Below, in pieces: positions 9,738 to 19,521 of a DNA stretch of 64,000 bases. Under the pieces are notes generated by a model. That model did no database searches and was not told where the DNA came from. It saw only the letters and a list, made by a program, of their open reading frames with translations. The DNA comes from Ancylomarina longa (GTDB lineage Bacteria; Bacteroidota; Bacteroidia; Bacteroidales; Marinifilaceae). Within the stretch, counting starts at the first letter, position 1. The number at the start of each line of letters is the position of its first letter. The stretch spans positions 87,424 through 151,423 of the forward strand of contig NZ_RJJX01000009.1 of NCBI RefSeq assembly GCF_003996985.1, in the 5' to 3' direction. The position numbers and the translations under genes are program-made.

Positions 9738-10988
9738 TTATTCGTATCTCAATGCATCAACGGGTTTTATTTTAATGGCTCTTAGTGCAGGAAGTAATCC
9801 GGCTAAAACACCAAAAAAGATTAAAACACCTAATGCGATAAATGCAACATTAATATCAACGTAAGGATTTAATATTTGAGGATTAGGGCTTCCTTCGGTC
9901 ATTTTCCCAATGATCTCCACAATGATAACTCCTAGTACCAATCCCCAAAAACCTGCAAATGTGGTTAGAAATACCGATTCATTGATAATCTGACCTACTA
10001 CTGCGGACGGTTTGGCACCGATGGCTCTTTTTATCCCTAATTCTTTAGTTCTTTCTTTCACCACAACATTCATGATATTGCTCACACCGATAACTCCTGT
10101 GATTAATACCCCAAAGCCAATTACCCAAAACAAGAATCCGATACTATTGAAAAGCCCAAAAATCTTGTTGAATATCTTTGCAATATTAAAGTGCCCAATT
10201 GCCTGAGAATCCTTGGGATTAATTGAATGTCTTCGGGCAAGAATTTCAAATATTTTATTTTCTAAATCGGCGACAGATTCTCCAACCTTTGCCGTAGCAA
10301 GAAAAACATTGAACTTATCGCCCATATTATATATTTGCTGTAGTGAAGTATATGGCATCTGAATCACATCATCCCTATTTCCAAAGTTTTGACTCAAAGG
10401 TTTTATTGTTCCAATGACTTTGAAATAGATTCCATTAACTTTTAAATATTGACCTATGGGATCTTCATCCTTGTCAAACATGAGCTCTGTAACTCTGGGA
10501 CCAATCGCAATTACTTTTCTAAATTCTTTTAAATCATTTTCATTGATAAATCTTCCGGAGAGAACTTTTACAGGGTTAACCATATTCATAGCTGGAGAAG
10601 TACCTTTAATCCTAAAACTTCCCTTTTTATCTTTTCGGAAGGTATTGTTGTCTGCATTTCCACTCCATCCATTAATATCCGGAGCAATATGTTCCAACTC
10701 AGGAATGGATTGTTTTAATGCGATTAAATCTTCGTTAGTAAACTGATAGCTTCTGTTTCGGGGAAATCCTTTATAAGCCTGAGTAGTTCTTGCTGTCCAA
10801 AAAACAGTAGAATTGGTAGCAAAATTACCCAGCGAAGATTTGATATTATTTTGGAAACCTCTCCCAATCCCCAGCAATGTTACCAGAATCAGAATTCCGA
10901 ACATCACACCAAGCCCAGTAAGGATGGTTCTCAATTTATTCTTTTTAAGTGCGGCAGTTATTTCTTGCCATTTATCCAAATCGAACAT
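9738..10988 (-). CDS. MacB-like ABC transporter permease (second)
   Basis: The 416-residue permease has the MacB/FtsX architecture: one N-terminal membrane helix (about 20-40), a periplasmic MacB-PCD domain of about 220 residues, then three membrane helices in the last 130 residues. The FtsX-type coupling sequence VVKERTKELGIKRAIGAKP precedes the third helix, and the protein ends in the family-typical LRAIKIKPVDALRYE. It is a paralogue of the gene directly upstream, so the pump is probably a heterodimer. MacB-type pumps move substrate within the periplasm by a mechanotransmission mechanism; the substrate here is unknown. Confidence 0.9.
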   Translation of the reverse strand: MFDLDKWQEITAALKKNKLRTILTGLGVMFGILILVTLLGIGRGFQNNIKSSLGNFATNSTVFWTARTTQAYKGFPRNRSYQFTNEDLIALKQSIPELEHIAPDINGWSGNADNNTFRKDKKGSFRIKGTSPAMNMVNPVKVLSGRFINENDLKEFRKVIAIGPRVTELMFDKDEDPIGQYLKVNGIYFKVIGTIKPLSQNFGNRDDVIQMPYTSLQQIYNMGDKFNVFLATAKVGESVADLENKIFEILARRHSINPKDSQAIGHFNIAKIFNKIFGLFNSIGFLFWVIGFGVLITGVIGVSNIMNVVVKERTKELGIKRAIGAKPSAVVGQIINESVFLTTFAGFWGLVLGVIIVEIIGKMTEGSPNPQILNPYVDINVAFIALGVLIFFGVLAGLLPALRAIKIKPVDALRYE

Positions 10989-11010
10989 GTTCTAATCGTT
11001 TAATTTTTAG

Positions 11011-12264
11011 TTATTCATCTCTTAAAGCCTCAATAGGTTTAATGGCTGCTGCTTTACGAGCTGGGAAAAATCCAGCCAGAGCACCAGTAATTATCAAAAC
11101 TAAAGTTGCTCCTGCAGCAATTCCTAAATCTACCTGTGGATTTAAAAAGTAGATGGCAGCAGGTGGATATATTTTATTGATGATATCAAACCGATTAATG
11201 AATTCCAGTAATCCAACTCCGGCAATTAAACCGATATATCCTGAAACAGAAGTAATAAAAACGGCCTCCATAAGGATGAGTCCAATTACCGATCGGGGAG
11301 TGGCTCCAATAGCTTTTCGGATACCTATTTCTTTGGTTCTCTCCTTCACAACAATCATCATGATGTTGAATACTCCAATTACCCCTAAAACGATGGTGAA
11401 AGTTCCGATTATCCATACAAACATTTCAATGGCGCTAAAAAGACCAGCAAAAGTCTGCGAGTTTTCAATGTTATTTTGAATCCAAAGCGCTTTTTTATCC
11501 TCCCTACTAAATTTGTGTCGGGCAGCCATTTGATAGGTGATGAATTTTACTACGTCCTTGCTTTCATCTACCGAGACATTATTAAGGGTAAATGATATCC
11601 GTCGGAGATGATCATTGTTGTTAAATATTTTTTGAGCGACGCTAATTGGAATATAAATATCTCTTGAATTGTCATCAAAGCTAGACTGGCTAAAAACACC
11701 AACTACCTTAAATTTGATATTATTGATATTGATGTATTTGCTGATTGCAGTTTCATGAGGGAAAAGCACCTTCTTTACTTCATCCTGAATGGCAACAACC
11801 TTTCTGTTTTCTTTGATATCCTTTTGGTTTAAGAAACGGCCTTTTATGATATTGAAATTTTTAATTTCTTTATAGGTGTCATGCACAGGAGAAACATTAA
11901 AATTCCCGAAATTATTTTTGTAGGAAATCGTTTCTGCTCCTGGAATGTAGGACATCGCGGAAATCACATCAAGTTTTTCAATGGTTTTCTTCAGACTTAA
12001 ATAATCGTCATTTACCATCTGTATAAACTTCCCTTCGCGTGTCCCTTTGTACGCTTTGGTTGTTCTACCACCATATATTTGCATACTATTTTTAGCATCT
12101 TGGGCAAATACCGAGATCATTCCATTTCGCAAACCTCTACCGGCACCTAAAAGAAAGATCAACATGAATATACCAGTAGCAACTGAAAATCCAGTTAAAA
12201 TGGTTCTGGTTTTGTTCTTACTGATGGTACTAAAAATTTCCTGCCATTTATCTCTGTCAAACAT
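11011..12264 (-). CDS. MacB-like ABC transporter permease (first)
   Basis: This 417-residue protein has the same four-helix MacB/FtsX plan as its downstream paralogue: both open with FDxDKWQEI and both contain VVKERTKE(I/L)GI(R/K)(K/R)AIGA. The periplasmic domain is more divergent than the membrane helices, as expected if the two subunits form a heterodimer with distinct periplasmic faces. It lies 22 bases upstream of the second permease and 23 bases downstream of the ATPase. The substrate could be a peptide, lipoprotein or toxic compound and cannot be read from the sequence. Confidence 0.9.
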   Translation of the reverse strand: MFDRDKWQEIFSTISKNKTRTILTGFSVATGIFMLIFLLGAGRGLRNGMISVFAQDAKNSMQIYGGRTTKAYKGTREGKFIQMVNDDYLSLKKTIEKLDVISAMSYIPGAETISYKNNFGNFNVSPVHDTYKEIKNFNIIKGRFLNQKDIKENRKVVAIQDEVKKVLFPHETAISKYININNIKFKVVGVFSQSSFDDNSRDIYIPISVAQKIFNNNDHLRRISFTLNNVSVDESKDVVKFITYQMAARHKFSREDKKALWIQNNIENSQTFAGLFSAIEMFVWIIGTFTIVLGVIGVFNIMMIVVKERTKEIGIRKAIGATPRSVIGLILMEAVFITSVSGYIGLIAGVGLLEFINRFDIINKIYPPAAIYFLNPQVDLGIAAGATLVLIITGALAGFFPARKAAAIKPIEALRDE

Positions 12265-12287
12265 AGTAATCTGTTAGGATATTAGGG

Positions 12288-13013
12288 TTAATTCTCTTTT
12301 TGGGGAACTTTAATTGTACTGTTACTATTAACTTTATTGTTGTTGTCCACTATTGATTCAATGATGCCATCTTTTAAATTAATGATCCGATCAGTCATAT
12401 GGGCGATATCATTTTCGTGAGTAACAATGACAACAGTTATACCGGAATGATTAATTTCTTTTAACAGCTCCATTACCTCAACAGATGTAGAGGAGTCGAG
12501 GGCACCAGTTGGTTCATCAGCCAGAATAATTTTAGGCTTTGTGATCATGGCACGTGCAATTGCAACTCGCTGCTTTTGCCCTCCGGATAATTCATTTGGC
12601 ATATGATGAGCCCATTCTTTTAAACCCATCTTATCGAGATATTCCAGTGCTAGTTGGTTTCTTTTTTTTCTGGGTACTTTCTGATAATATAATGGTAAGG
12701 CTACATTTTCCATTGCATTCTTAAAGGATATCAGATTGAAGGATTGAAAAACAAAACCCAATAAGTTATTTCTGAGTTTAGCCGCCTTGGTTTCACTCAT
12801 GGTTTTTATTTCCTGATTGTTCAATACATAGGTGCCATCGTCGTGGTTATCTAATAATCCCAGGATATTCAAAAGAGTAGATTTACCAGAGCCTGAAGAT
12901 CCCATGATCGATAACAGTTCTCCTTCTTTAATATGCAAATCAATTCCTTTCAACACATGTAATTTGTTGGTACCGGTAATGTAAGATTTGTGAATGTTTT
13001 GTAATCGGATCAT
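12288..13013 (-). CDS. ABC transporter ATP-binding subunit (MacB/LolD type)
   Basis: This 241-residue nucleotide-binding subunit powers the two adjacent permeases. Walker A is GSSGSGKST (38-46), the Q-loop is FVFQSFNL (88-95), the signature is LSGGQKQR (142-149), and Walker B with the catalytic Glu is ILADEP (163-168); the H-loop reads VIVTHEND. The charged C-terminal extension after the ATPase fold is short and Asn/Lys-rich. It is the first gene of the operon. Overall similarity is to the LolD/MacB subfamily, which works on envelope substrates rather than nutrients. Confidence 0.93.
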   Translation of the reverse strand: MIRLQNIHKSYITGTNKLHVLKGIDLHIKEGELLSIMGSSGSGKSTLLNILGLLDNHDDGTYVLNNQEIKTMSETKAAKLRNNLLGFVFQSFNLISFKNAMENVALPLYYQKVPRKKRNQLALEYLDKMGLKEWAHHMPNELSGGQKQRVAIARAMITKPKIILADEPTGALDSSTSVEVMELLKEINHSGITVVIVTHENDIAHMTDRIINLKDGIIESIVDNNNKVNSNSTIKVPQKEN

Positions 13014-13575
13014 AATAAAAGAATATTAAAAAATTCTGTATACAATATTACTTATGAAGTGAATCATATCAAACTTAATTAGACGAACGCAAATAATTAT
13101 CGATAAACCAGCAAAATTGACTGATAACGAAACAATTTAATCTTAAAATAATAAAAGAAAACATTCACCTCAACTGTTTGTTTCCTTTATCAATCGGTAT
13201 GCCACAGGGGTAAATGTCCAGTTTTTCAGAGTGTTGTGTGTTTTGTCTGTGTTTTTTATAAGTAAATTGTGTACGCTGATATTACAGGAACTGTACGATA
13301 ATGTACGTTTTAATATTTTATAATTAGTATATCGCTTTCGTCCTTCTTATAAAGATTAGTTAATCCGCCTGCTGTGCGTGTATGTTAATTATCTTTAAAG
13401 CTTGATAACAAAGTTAAAATTTAATGTATTTTTAGGAACTTAAAATTACGAAAAATACGATTTCGAGAAGATCTTCATCTTTGTAAGACACAACAAGAAA
13501 CCTCTGGATATATTTGGAATAATTGATAGAGGAAGATTTTACTTATGTAAGTAGAAAAAAACAAATCATTTACCT
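13014..13575. other. Gene-free divergent intergenic region
   Basis: This 562-base AT-rich gap separates the divergent efflux operon and dgt, so it must hold both promoters. No ORF with coding character, tRNA or strong hairpin is seen. A weak -7-like CATCTTTG lies about 90 bases before dgt. The gap is longer than usual for this genome, which would allow regulatory input for the efflux operon, but no operator palindrome stands out. Confidence 0.4.
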
Positions 13576-14919
13576 ATGAATTGGAAGGAATTATTATCGA
13601 CAAAACGATTGGGACAGGAAGATCGATTTTCAAATGGGAAATTAGATGTTCGAACACAGTTTCAAAGAGATTATGACAGATTGATATTTTCCTCTCCATT
13701 TCGTCGCCTACAAAATAAAACACAGGTTTTCCCTTTGCCGGGAAGTATTTTTGTTCATAATCGCTTAACGCATAGCCTCGAAGTCTCCTGTGTTGGAAGA
13801 TCATTAGGTAATGCCCTTGCCGAAAAGTTAGTAACAAATAACCTGGTGGAAGATAATACAGGTATTAATGAAATTGGAAGTATTGTAGCTGCGGCATGTT
13901 TGGCTCATGATCTTGGTAATCCGCCATTTGGTCATTCCGGAGAGAAAGCTTTATCCCACTTCTTTGAAAATGGGAAAGGTAAAGATCTGAAGTCAAATTT
14001 TACCGATGAGGAATGGGCTGATCTAACAAATTTCGAAGGAAATGCCAATGCTTTTAGATTGTTAACCCACGCATTTCATGGGAGGCGTAAGGGAGGATTT
14101 GCCATGACTTATTCTACGATTGCTTCTATTTTAAAATATCCTTGGGAAGCCATGCAAATGGGGAATGTAGGTAAAAAGAAATATGGTTATTTTCAATCCG
14201 AGAAGGAAGATTTTGAGAAGATAATAGCTGAATTAGGTATCCCTGAGTTATCGACCGGAATATATGCGCGCTTTCCTTTGGTTTATTTAGTAGAGGCTGC
14301 CGATGATATTTGTTATCAGATTATGGATATTGAGGATGCTCATAAATTGCAAATACTAAGCACGGAGGAGACCAAAGCACTTTTCCTACAATTTTACGAT
14401 GCGGAAAAAGAGCAGGAAGAATTGGATAAAATTCAAGCTACTTGTTTAGAGGTTACCGATACGAATGAACAAATTGCTTTTATAAGAGCAGGAGTGATTG
14501 GCAAGCTAGCCGGGGAGTGTGTTCGCGTATTCATGGACAATTATCAGGATATTATGCAAGGAACTTTCAACGGATCTTTAATTAATAAAACAGAAGGAAT
14601 TTGTTTACAAGCCTACCGGAAGTGTACCGATGTTGCAGTGAATAAAATTTATAAACATCGTTCGGTTATTGAGATAGAATTAGCCGGTTATAAAATATTA
14701 GGTGCGCTGTTAGAGGAATTTGTTAATGCAGTACTTCAGCCGGATAATTATTACGCCAAAAACTTGTTATCCTTGGTTCCGGAGCAATATTTAAACAAAA
14801 GCGATTCAAAATACAGAAAGGTATTATCTATTCTCGATTTTATATCTGGAATGACGGATATATACGCTTTGGATTTGTATCGAAAAATAAAAGGAATTGA
14901 ATTGCCGGCAATTCATTGA
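13576..14919 (+). CDS. dgt: dGTP triphosphohydrolase (dNTPase)
   Basis: The enzyme hydrolyses dGTP, and in many homologues other dNTPs, to the nucleoside and triphosphate, helping balance dNTP pools. The 447 residues carry the HD-domain metal ligands: a histidine in NRLTHSLEV, the His111-Asp112 pair in AHDLGNPPFGHSGE, and a late aspartate in LVEAADDICYQIMD. The N-terminal FSSPFRRLQNKTQVF is a family hallmark. It is monocistronic or paired with the secreted-protein gene 53 bases downstream. Some relatives contribute to phage defence by dNTP depletion, but nothing here indicates that specialised role. Confidence 0.92.
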   Translation: MNWKELLSTKRLGQEDRFSNGKLDVRTQFQRDYDRLIFSSPFRRLQNKTQVFPLPGSIFVHNRLTHSLEVSCVGRSLGNALAEKLVTNNLVEDNTGINEIGSIVAAACLAHDLGNPPFGHSGEKALSHFFENGKGKDLKSNFTDEEWADLTNFEGNANAFRLLTHAFHGRRKGGFAMTYSTIASILKYPWEAMQMGNVGKKKYGYFQSEKEDFEKIIAELGIPELSTGIYARFPLVYLVEAADDICYQIMDIEDAHKLQILSTEETKALFLQFYDAEKEQEELDKIQATCLEVTDTNEQIAFIRAGVIGKLAGECVRVFMDNYQDIMQGTFNGSLINKTEGICLQAYRKCTDVAVNKIYKHRSVIEIELAGYKILGALLEEFVNAVLQPDNYYAKNLLSLVPEQYLNKSDSKYRKVLSILDFISGMTDIYALDLYRKIKGIELPAIH

Positions 14920-14972
14920 GTTATTATTACTTCGACTTCTTCGATAAATTTCACTTTAATATCAATTGAATC

Positions 14973-15509
14973 ATGAAACGAATCCTACTATTATCTTTTC
15001 TCACCATGTATGCCTTAGGTGTTATGGCACAATCATTATGGGTTAAAACAGTATCCGAAAAGTCGGGAGTGAGCTTCGAAATGCCAGGGAAACCAAATTT
15101 GAGGAATCAGGATACGGATAAGATTAGCAGCGAAGTATTTAGTTTAAAGGATGCTGTAAATGTTTTCGGGGTAGTAGCTTCTGACTTTTCGAAAATGGGA
15201 CTGAACTTTACTTATTCCGATCCCAGCGAATATTATAAGGAGATGAGAGATGCTAGCCTGGTGAGCAGCGATGCTGTATTAATTTCAGAACGATCTGTTG
15301 CTTACCAGAAGATGCTTGGGAAAGAGATCACCTACGCTCAATTGGTGGGGAAACATGAATACACCTATTACAAGCGTTTCTTTTTTCGGGGGAATTTTAT
15401 TTATCAGTTTGCTATTGGTGGTCCTTCCAGAATGAAGAATATATTATTGGATAAAAAGAATTTGTATTTCAATTCAATTCATTTTTTGGATGTTCAAACG
15501 AAAGAGTAG
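14973..15509 (+). CDS. Secreted protein of unknown function
   Basis: The 178-residue protein has a clear signal peptide (MKRILLLSFLTMYALGVMAQ) with cleavage expected after AQ. The mature part is about 158 residues, beta-rich and moderately charged; it contains GVSFEMPGKPNLR, seen in small secreted Bacteroidota proteins that lack characterised domains. It is not a lipoprotein, since there is no lipobox cysteine. It follows dgt by 53 bases on the same strand. I do not recognise its family. Confidence 0.65.
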   Translation: MKRILLLSFLTMYALGVMAQSLWVKTVSEKSGVSFEMPGKPNLRNQDTDKISSEVFSLKDAVNVFGVVASDFSKMGLNFTYSDPSEYYKEMRDASLVSSDAVLISERSVAYQKMLGKEITYAQLVGKHEYTYYKRFFFRGNFIYQFAIGGPSRMKNILLDKKNLYFNSIHFLDVQTKE

Positions 15510-15650
15510 TGAAAATGAATCACGTGATTGTAAAATGAAATAACGCAATCAGAAACTGATATTACCGGATTATTAAATAGGCCAAAACCTGCTTGATAAA
15601 TCGACGTATTCCTATTAATTTTAGGGTTATAACACTAAAAATTAGGGGAT

Positions 15651-15800
15651 ATGAGTATCTTAAAAAAGATTAAAGAACTATTTCGAATTGTCGATGAAGA
15701 TTTTGTGGTAATTGATTTAACTACAAAGGTGATTCAGTCTATGAATTCTAAAGAATGGACTCGAATGAAGAACAAGAAGAACTTCATGGTCATTAAGTAG
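15651..15800 (+). CDS. Small hypothetical protein (49 aa)
   Basis: The short ORF encodes a basic peptide starting MSILKKIKELFRIVDEDFVV and ending NKKNFMVIK. The purine-rich TTAGGGGAT directly precedes the ATG. The N-terminus could form an amphipathic helix. It lies alone in a 480-base gap. The codon use fits the neighbours, but the length makes a chance ORF possible. Confidence 0.4.
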   Translation: MSILKKIKELFRIVDEDFVVIDLTTKVIQSMNSKEWTRMKNKKNFMVIK

Positions 15801-15899
15801 TCGTTTTTTCTATGTCTAAAAGGTCCTATTTAGAAGCAGAATACGTTTGTCGAGGGTTCTGATTTTAAATCCGGGATATTCTGCCCTCCAAACTATTTA

Positions 15900-15927
15900 G
15901 AATTTCGGTTTTTGCCGGAATTTTTTT
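15900..15927 (+). terminator. Intrinsic terminator
   Basis: Hairpin AATTTCGG / CCGGAATT with one mismatch and loop TTTTG, followed by a plus-strand T-run. It would end transcription of the 49-residue ORF and limit read-through towards the convergent gene. Confidence 0.55.
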
Positions 15928-15991
15928 CTTTGATAAGAATTCCTCCAATAGGGGAGAATAAATCACATATGCTACTGATTTTATCCTCTTT

Positions 15992-17113
15992 TTACTTCTT
16001 CCGGCTCTTTAATCCTTTTATTACCACATTGCCTGTTCCGTACGGATTGCAAGGATACTGAAATGCCTTCGTTCTGGATTTGGAATTATTAATGGTTTTG
16101 TAAAATTCATCTAAGTATTTGGTAGTTTTTTTTATATAGGCTTCACTTAGAAGTTTATTCCCGATGTACAATTCATAAATTTCTTGTCTCAAGCCATTAA
16201 AGAACTCCACAATTGGGAGAAAGTCATCCGGATTTTGAATGCAATATCCCCGATACCTTCTCTCCCGAACCGATTGTAATTGAAGTTCCTCGGCAGGATG
16301 GGCATAGGTCGTTCCAACAATTCCGGCATGGTCGAAATCATAGGGAACAGTAATATAGGATGGTGTTTTGATCCTGCTGATTAATTTAATATTGTGAAGA
16401 TATTGTACAGACCAATCCGTGTTGCCGATTAAATATTGGAATACTGCCATCTTTAGAAATATTTCCCGATTGGTGATTTTGGGTTGCACATTTAGCCTTT
16501 TGATTAATTGAGAATGGTTGCGCTCAGCCATATGATTCTGATCCTCGAGGATAATACCATACCTGGGCTTTGTCTTTTTTCCGGTTTTAATTTCCTGATA
16601 GCAAACTTTCACTAATCGGGCGCGAAAGCTATTTTCCGTAATAAGCTGGTAAATTTTATAAACCAGATATTCCCGAAGCACATAGGATTCATTGCTACAG
16701 GTTGTGACTAACTTCAATTTGTCTTGTCCTTCGAAAATCGTATTGCAGGTGGTATCCTTATTAAAATTAAGCCATAAGGGAGGAGTGGAACAATTCTGTT
16801 TATCGCGACGAAAATGCCCGCGGGTTTTTACCTTTATATCCAGAATGCTTGGTTCACCACCGGGTTTTGTGTAGGACATTACCATAGGATAATAAGCTGC
16901 TTCCTCCCTTCTATCATTGAATAATTTTCGAATAGAACCCTTTAAACAAATCTCGATCATCTCCTCGCTGCCAAATATGCTATTGGGGAGATAGGGCGAA
17001 ACCATGCTATCCTGCTGAGTAGAAGGCAAGAGGTTTCTTGCAATCAGCAGATCACCAGCAGGGCCATCCAATGCAAATAGGAGGAGGATGAGGAATGCAC
17101 ATTTCATACGCAA
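15992..17113 (-). CDS. Exported protein with possible CotH-like kinase fold
   Basis: The 373-residue protein has a hydrophobic N-terminus (about residues 4-17) that is probably a signal peptide. The central part has features recalling CotH or atypical kinases: a basic segment KVKTRGHFRR, then KLKLVTTCSN with a possible nucleotide-binding lysine, a catalytic-loop-like GNTDWSVQYLHN, and a DFG-like PYDFDHAG. CotH kinases phosphorylate spore-coat proteins in Firmicutes; exported members exist elsewhere. The kinase reading is inference from motif order. The gene stands alone on its strand. Confidence 0.5.
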   Translation of the reverse strand: MRMKCAFLILLLFALDGPAGDLLIARNLLPSTQQDSMVSPYLPNSIFGSEEMIEICLKGSIRKLFNDRREEAAYYPMVMSYTKPGGEPSILDIKVKTRGHFRRDKQNCSTPPLWLNFNKDTTCNTIFEGQDKLKLVTTCSNESYVLREYLVYKIYQLITENSFRARLVKVCYQEIKTGKKTKPRYGIILEDQNHMAERNHSQLIKRLNVQPKITNREIFLKMAVFQYLIGNTDWSVQYLHNIKLISRIKTPSYITVPYDFDHAGIVGTTYAHPAEELQLQSVRERRYRGYCIQNPDDFLPIVEFFNGLRQEIYELYIGNKLLSEAYIKKTTKYLDEFYKTINNSKSRTKAFQYPCNPYGTGNVVIKGLKSRKK

Positions 17114-17295
17114 ATACAGCTTTGTTGATACAAGAATAAGGTGTTAGTATTTATCTGTTTTACCAGACTTGCTACGATCTGTCCTATTTCTGTAAATCCT
17201 AATTTCTAAATCTAAAAAGAGAAATACTCCCTTCCCGGAGGAATCATTTGGGAATGTTTCTCTCGATTTGAGTTTCTGTAAAAAGGTTCAGGATC

Positions 17296-19170
17296 TTATT
17301 CCCGTAGAGGATATGCCTCAATGAGTTCGAGGGTGTCGGGGTTGAGCACACGAACAAAAACTTTGCTGCCATCTACATCAATCAAAACCAAAGCATTCTG
17401 CGTGGAGAATTTTTGCAGGTGATTCATCCAGGGAGTTACTTCCTGAGCATAGTAAGGAGCACCGGCAGCACCATTGTTAATCTGGTAAAAGATGCGGTTT
17501 AGTTTTAGTTTGGTGCCTTTATAATTATCCGGATAACGGCTCATTTCATCGGTAATGGGCAGCATATTGTAGTTGTGCTCATCTCCGGTAAGCAAAGCCA
17601 CTGTTTTTTTAGTTTTATTGATGATGATATCCAGTAATTCATCGCGTCGCTGAATAATTCCCAATTCGTGAGGCTGTCCATTGATAACGGGTCGCCAGGC
17701 ATTATTTCCCTTGTACCACATATCGTCTTTTACATGTCCTCCGTTGGGAAAAAAAGGCGTGTGGATGCTAATAAAAATATGATCGATATTTTCATTATTA
17801 TCCAAATCCTGAAGCGTTTTTTCCAGCCATTTCATTTGATTGTCCATGATAAAGCCATGAATATTTCCACCTAGATGTTTCACCCCTATGGGAGTATAGT
17901 TGTAGTCCGAATTGAGAACCACGATAGCAACATTATCATAGGCATACCAGTAAACAGATTCCTTATAGGAAGGAAAATCCTGCTTTTTAGGATTGGGATC
18001 GTAGCTCGAGCCATCCTCACTATGGGGACCATTTTCGGGCAAGGCAAAGTTATCCTGAAAAAGAGATTCCCCGGAGGCGTCTTTAAAAGGGAAATGGTCG
18101 ATCAGGAAACTGAAACCACGAATGGTATCGTCAAAAATATAGCTATGGGCTTCATGATTTCCAAAACCAATCATAAAGGGGATGTGGTGCCAGTAGGGTT
18201 CCACGGCATGCTTCCAGTTAGAATATTGAAGATTCATTCTCTCCTTGCTATTGTCGTAACCATCGATTAAATCGCCGGTGAACTGTACAAATTTTGCATT
18301 CTCCGATTTCGCCAGCGCAGCTATTCGTTTTACGATGTAGGCATTGGTTCCGTACATATCGCGTTCGCCGGCTCCCATTCCGGATCTGGAATCGCTGCTG
18401 TAGGCAAAGGTGAATTTCTCGCGACTTCCCGGAAGGGGTGCTGTTTCAAAAGTATAGGTAAATTTAAATTTACCGATTTGAAGCGTGTAATTATATTGCT
18501 TTTTAGCCTGAAGGCCATCGATTAATATTTCCTGCTTTAAAGCTGCTTTTTTACCCTTATAGGTTTTATCATTAACCAGAATATTTGACGTAACGCGTTG
18601 AGTAGTGGTAAAGGAAATCACCACACTGCTTGGGCTGAGTTTGTTTACAAAAGGACCTTCGACAAGGGTGGGTTCGGCAGTAAATTTCTCTTTCCTATGC
18701 GAAAAGGCAAGCTTGCCATCGTAAAGCAGGTATCCTTTTTCCGTTACAATTCGATATCCCAATACTCCCAAGCCAGTAGTTTCCCAATGGATCATATCGT
18801 ATTTTCCGGAGAGGTTTTTGGCAATAGGAATCGTTGATTTTCCATTTATAATAGGCGATGCTTCCCTAAAATAGACAGGTTGAGGATAGCTGCCATCAGC
18901 ATAATTGATAAATCCGTAATACAGTGTTCCCTGTAATTTGGGGAATTTAAAATCCAGATTGATTCCCTGGGAAGTGCCTACAGGATTACCATTCAAGTCC
19001 TGAAAGTGAAACAGGTCGTTTACAGGATTCGCATATATCTTACCACGGGGCAGCTGCATATAAACACCATTCTTATCCTTGCCCAGGTTTTTGTAAACCG
19101 AAGGAATTTCTTGAGCTTCCAATAACTGAATTGTAAAAAGCAATAGCACGCACAAGCCTATTTTTCTCAT
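17296..19170 (-). CDS. Exported calcineurin-like metallophosphoesterase (purple acid phosphatase type)
   Basis: The 624-residue protein has a signal peptide ending near LEAQE. An N-terminal half of about 250 residues is beta-rich, with a fibronectin-like segment (LSPSSVVISFTTTQRVTSNI) as found before the catalytic part of purple acid phosphatases. The catalytic domain carries the metallophosphoesterase motifs: YSSDSRSG (first Asp), FTGDLIDG, GFGNHEAHS (the N-H-E motif), then SIHTPFF and LTGDEHNY for the C-terminal histidines. The substrate is not evident; phosphomonoesters outside the cytoplasm are likely. It is a single gene. Confidence 0.85.
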   Translation of the reverse strand: MRKIGLCVLLLFTIQLLEAQEIPSVYKNLGKDKNGVYMQLPRGKIYANPVNDLFHFQDLNGNPVGTSQGINLDFKFPKLQGTLYYGFINYADGSYPQPVYFREASPIINGKSTIPIAKNLSGKYDMIHWETTGLGVLGYRIVTEKGYLLYDGKLAFSHRKEKFTAEPTLVEGPFVNKLSPSSVVISFTTTQRVTSNILVNDKTYKGKKAALKQEILIDGLQAKKQYNYTLQIGKFKFTYTFETAPLPGSREKFTFAYSSDSRSGMGAGERDMYGTNAYIVKRIAALAKSENAKFVQFTGDLIDGYDNSKERMNLQYSNWKHAVEPYWHHIPFMIGFGNHEAHSYIFDDTIRGFSFLIDHFPFKDASGESLFQDNFALPENGPHSEDGSSYDPNPKKQDFPSYKESVYWYAYDNVAIVVLNSDYNYTPIGVKHLGGNIHGFIMDNQMKWLEKTLQDLDNNENIDHIFISIHTPFFPNGGHVKDDMWYKGNNAWRPVINGQPHELGIIQRRDELLDIIINKTKKTVALLTGDEHNYNMLPITDEMSRYPDNYKGTKLKLNRIFYQINNGAAGAPYYAQEVTPWMNHLQKFSTQNALVLIDVDGSKVFVRVLNPDTLELIEAYPLRE

Positions 19171-19521
19171 TGCATCTCCTTATTTTGGTTCTAATTTATA
19201 TTGAATTTTAATAAAGATACAACATGAGAATGTGGGATGCATGTTTTTTTGATGGGAAAGTCTGCTTAGCATCCTGTTTCAATGGAGCTTAGACTTGAGT
19301 GGGAATGGAGAGATAGAAGGGAGGGGTGTCAAATCCCGTCAAATTCTTAACTTTGCAAAAGCAGCGCGCCCGTTGCCCTCTCTTTTTTGATTTTTTGTTT
19401 ACTGACATATAGCCAAATAAATCGACGAGAGGAACAACAGGCTGCAATTGCTTATAGTTTGCGAATCATTGGATTTCGATCCGGTGGTTCGCTTCTTTTC
19501 AGGAGATCATCGCGAAAAGCA
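19171..19521. other. Intergenic region without recognised features
   Basis: About 350 bases between two genes on the minus strand. It includes the 5' leader of the phosphoesterase gene. A somewhat GC-richer patch lies near 19,360-19,380. I see no ORF, tRNA or strong hairpin. Confidence 0.4.

Noticed and set aside
13576-14919. Dgt as an anti-phage dNTPase
   Set aside because: It has the length and motifs of a housekeeping dGTPase and lies in a core region, far from the element.
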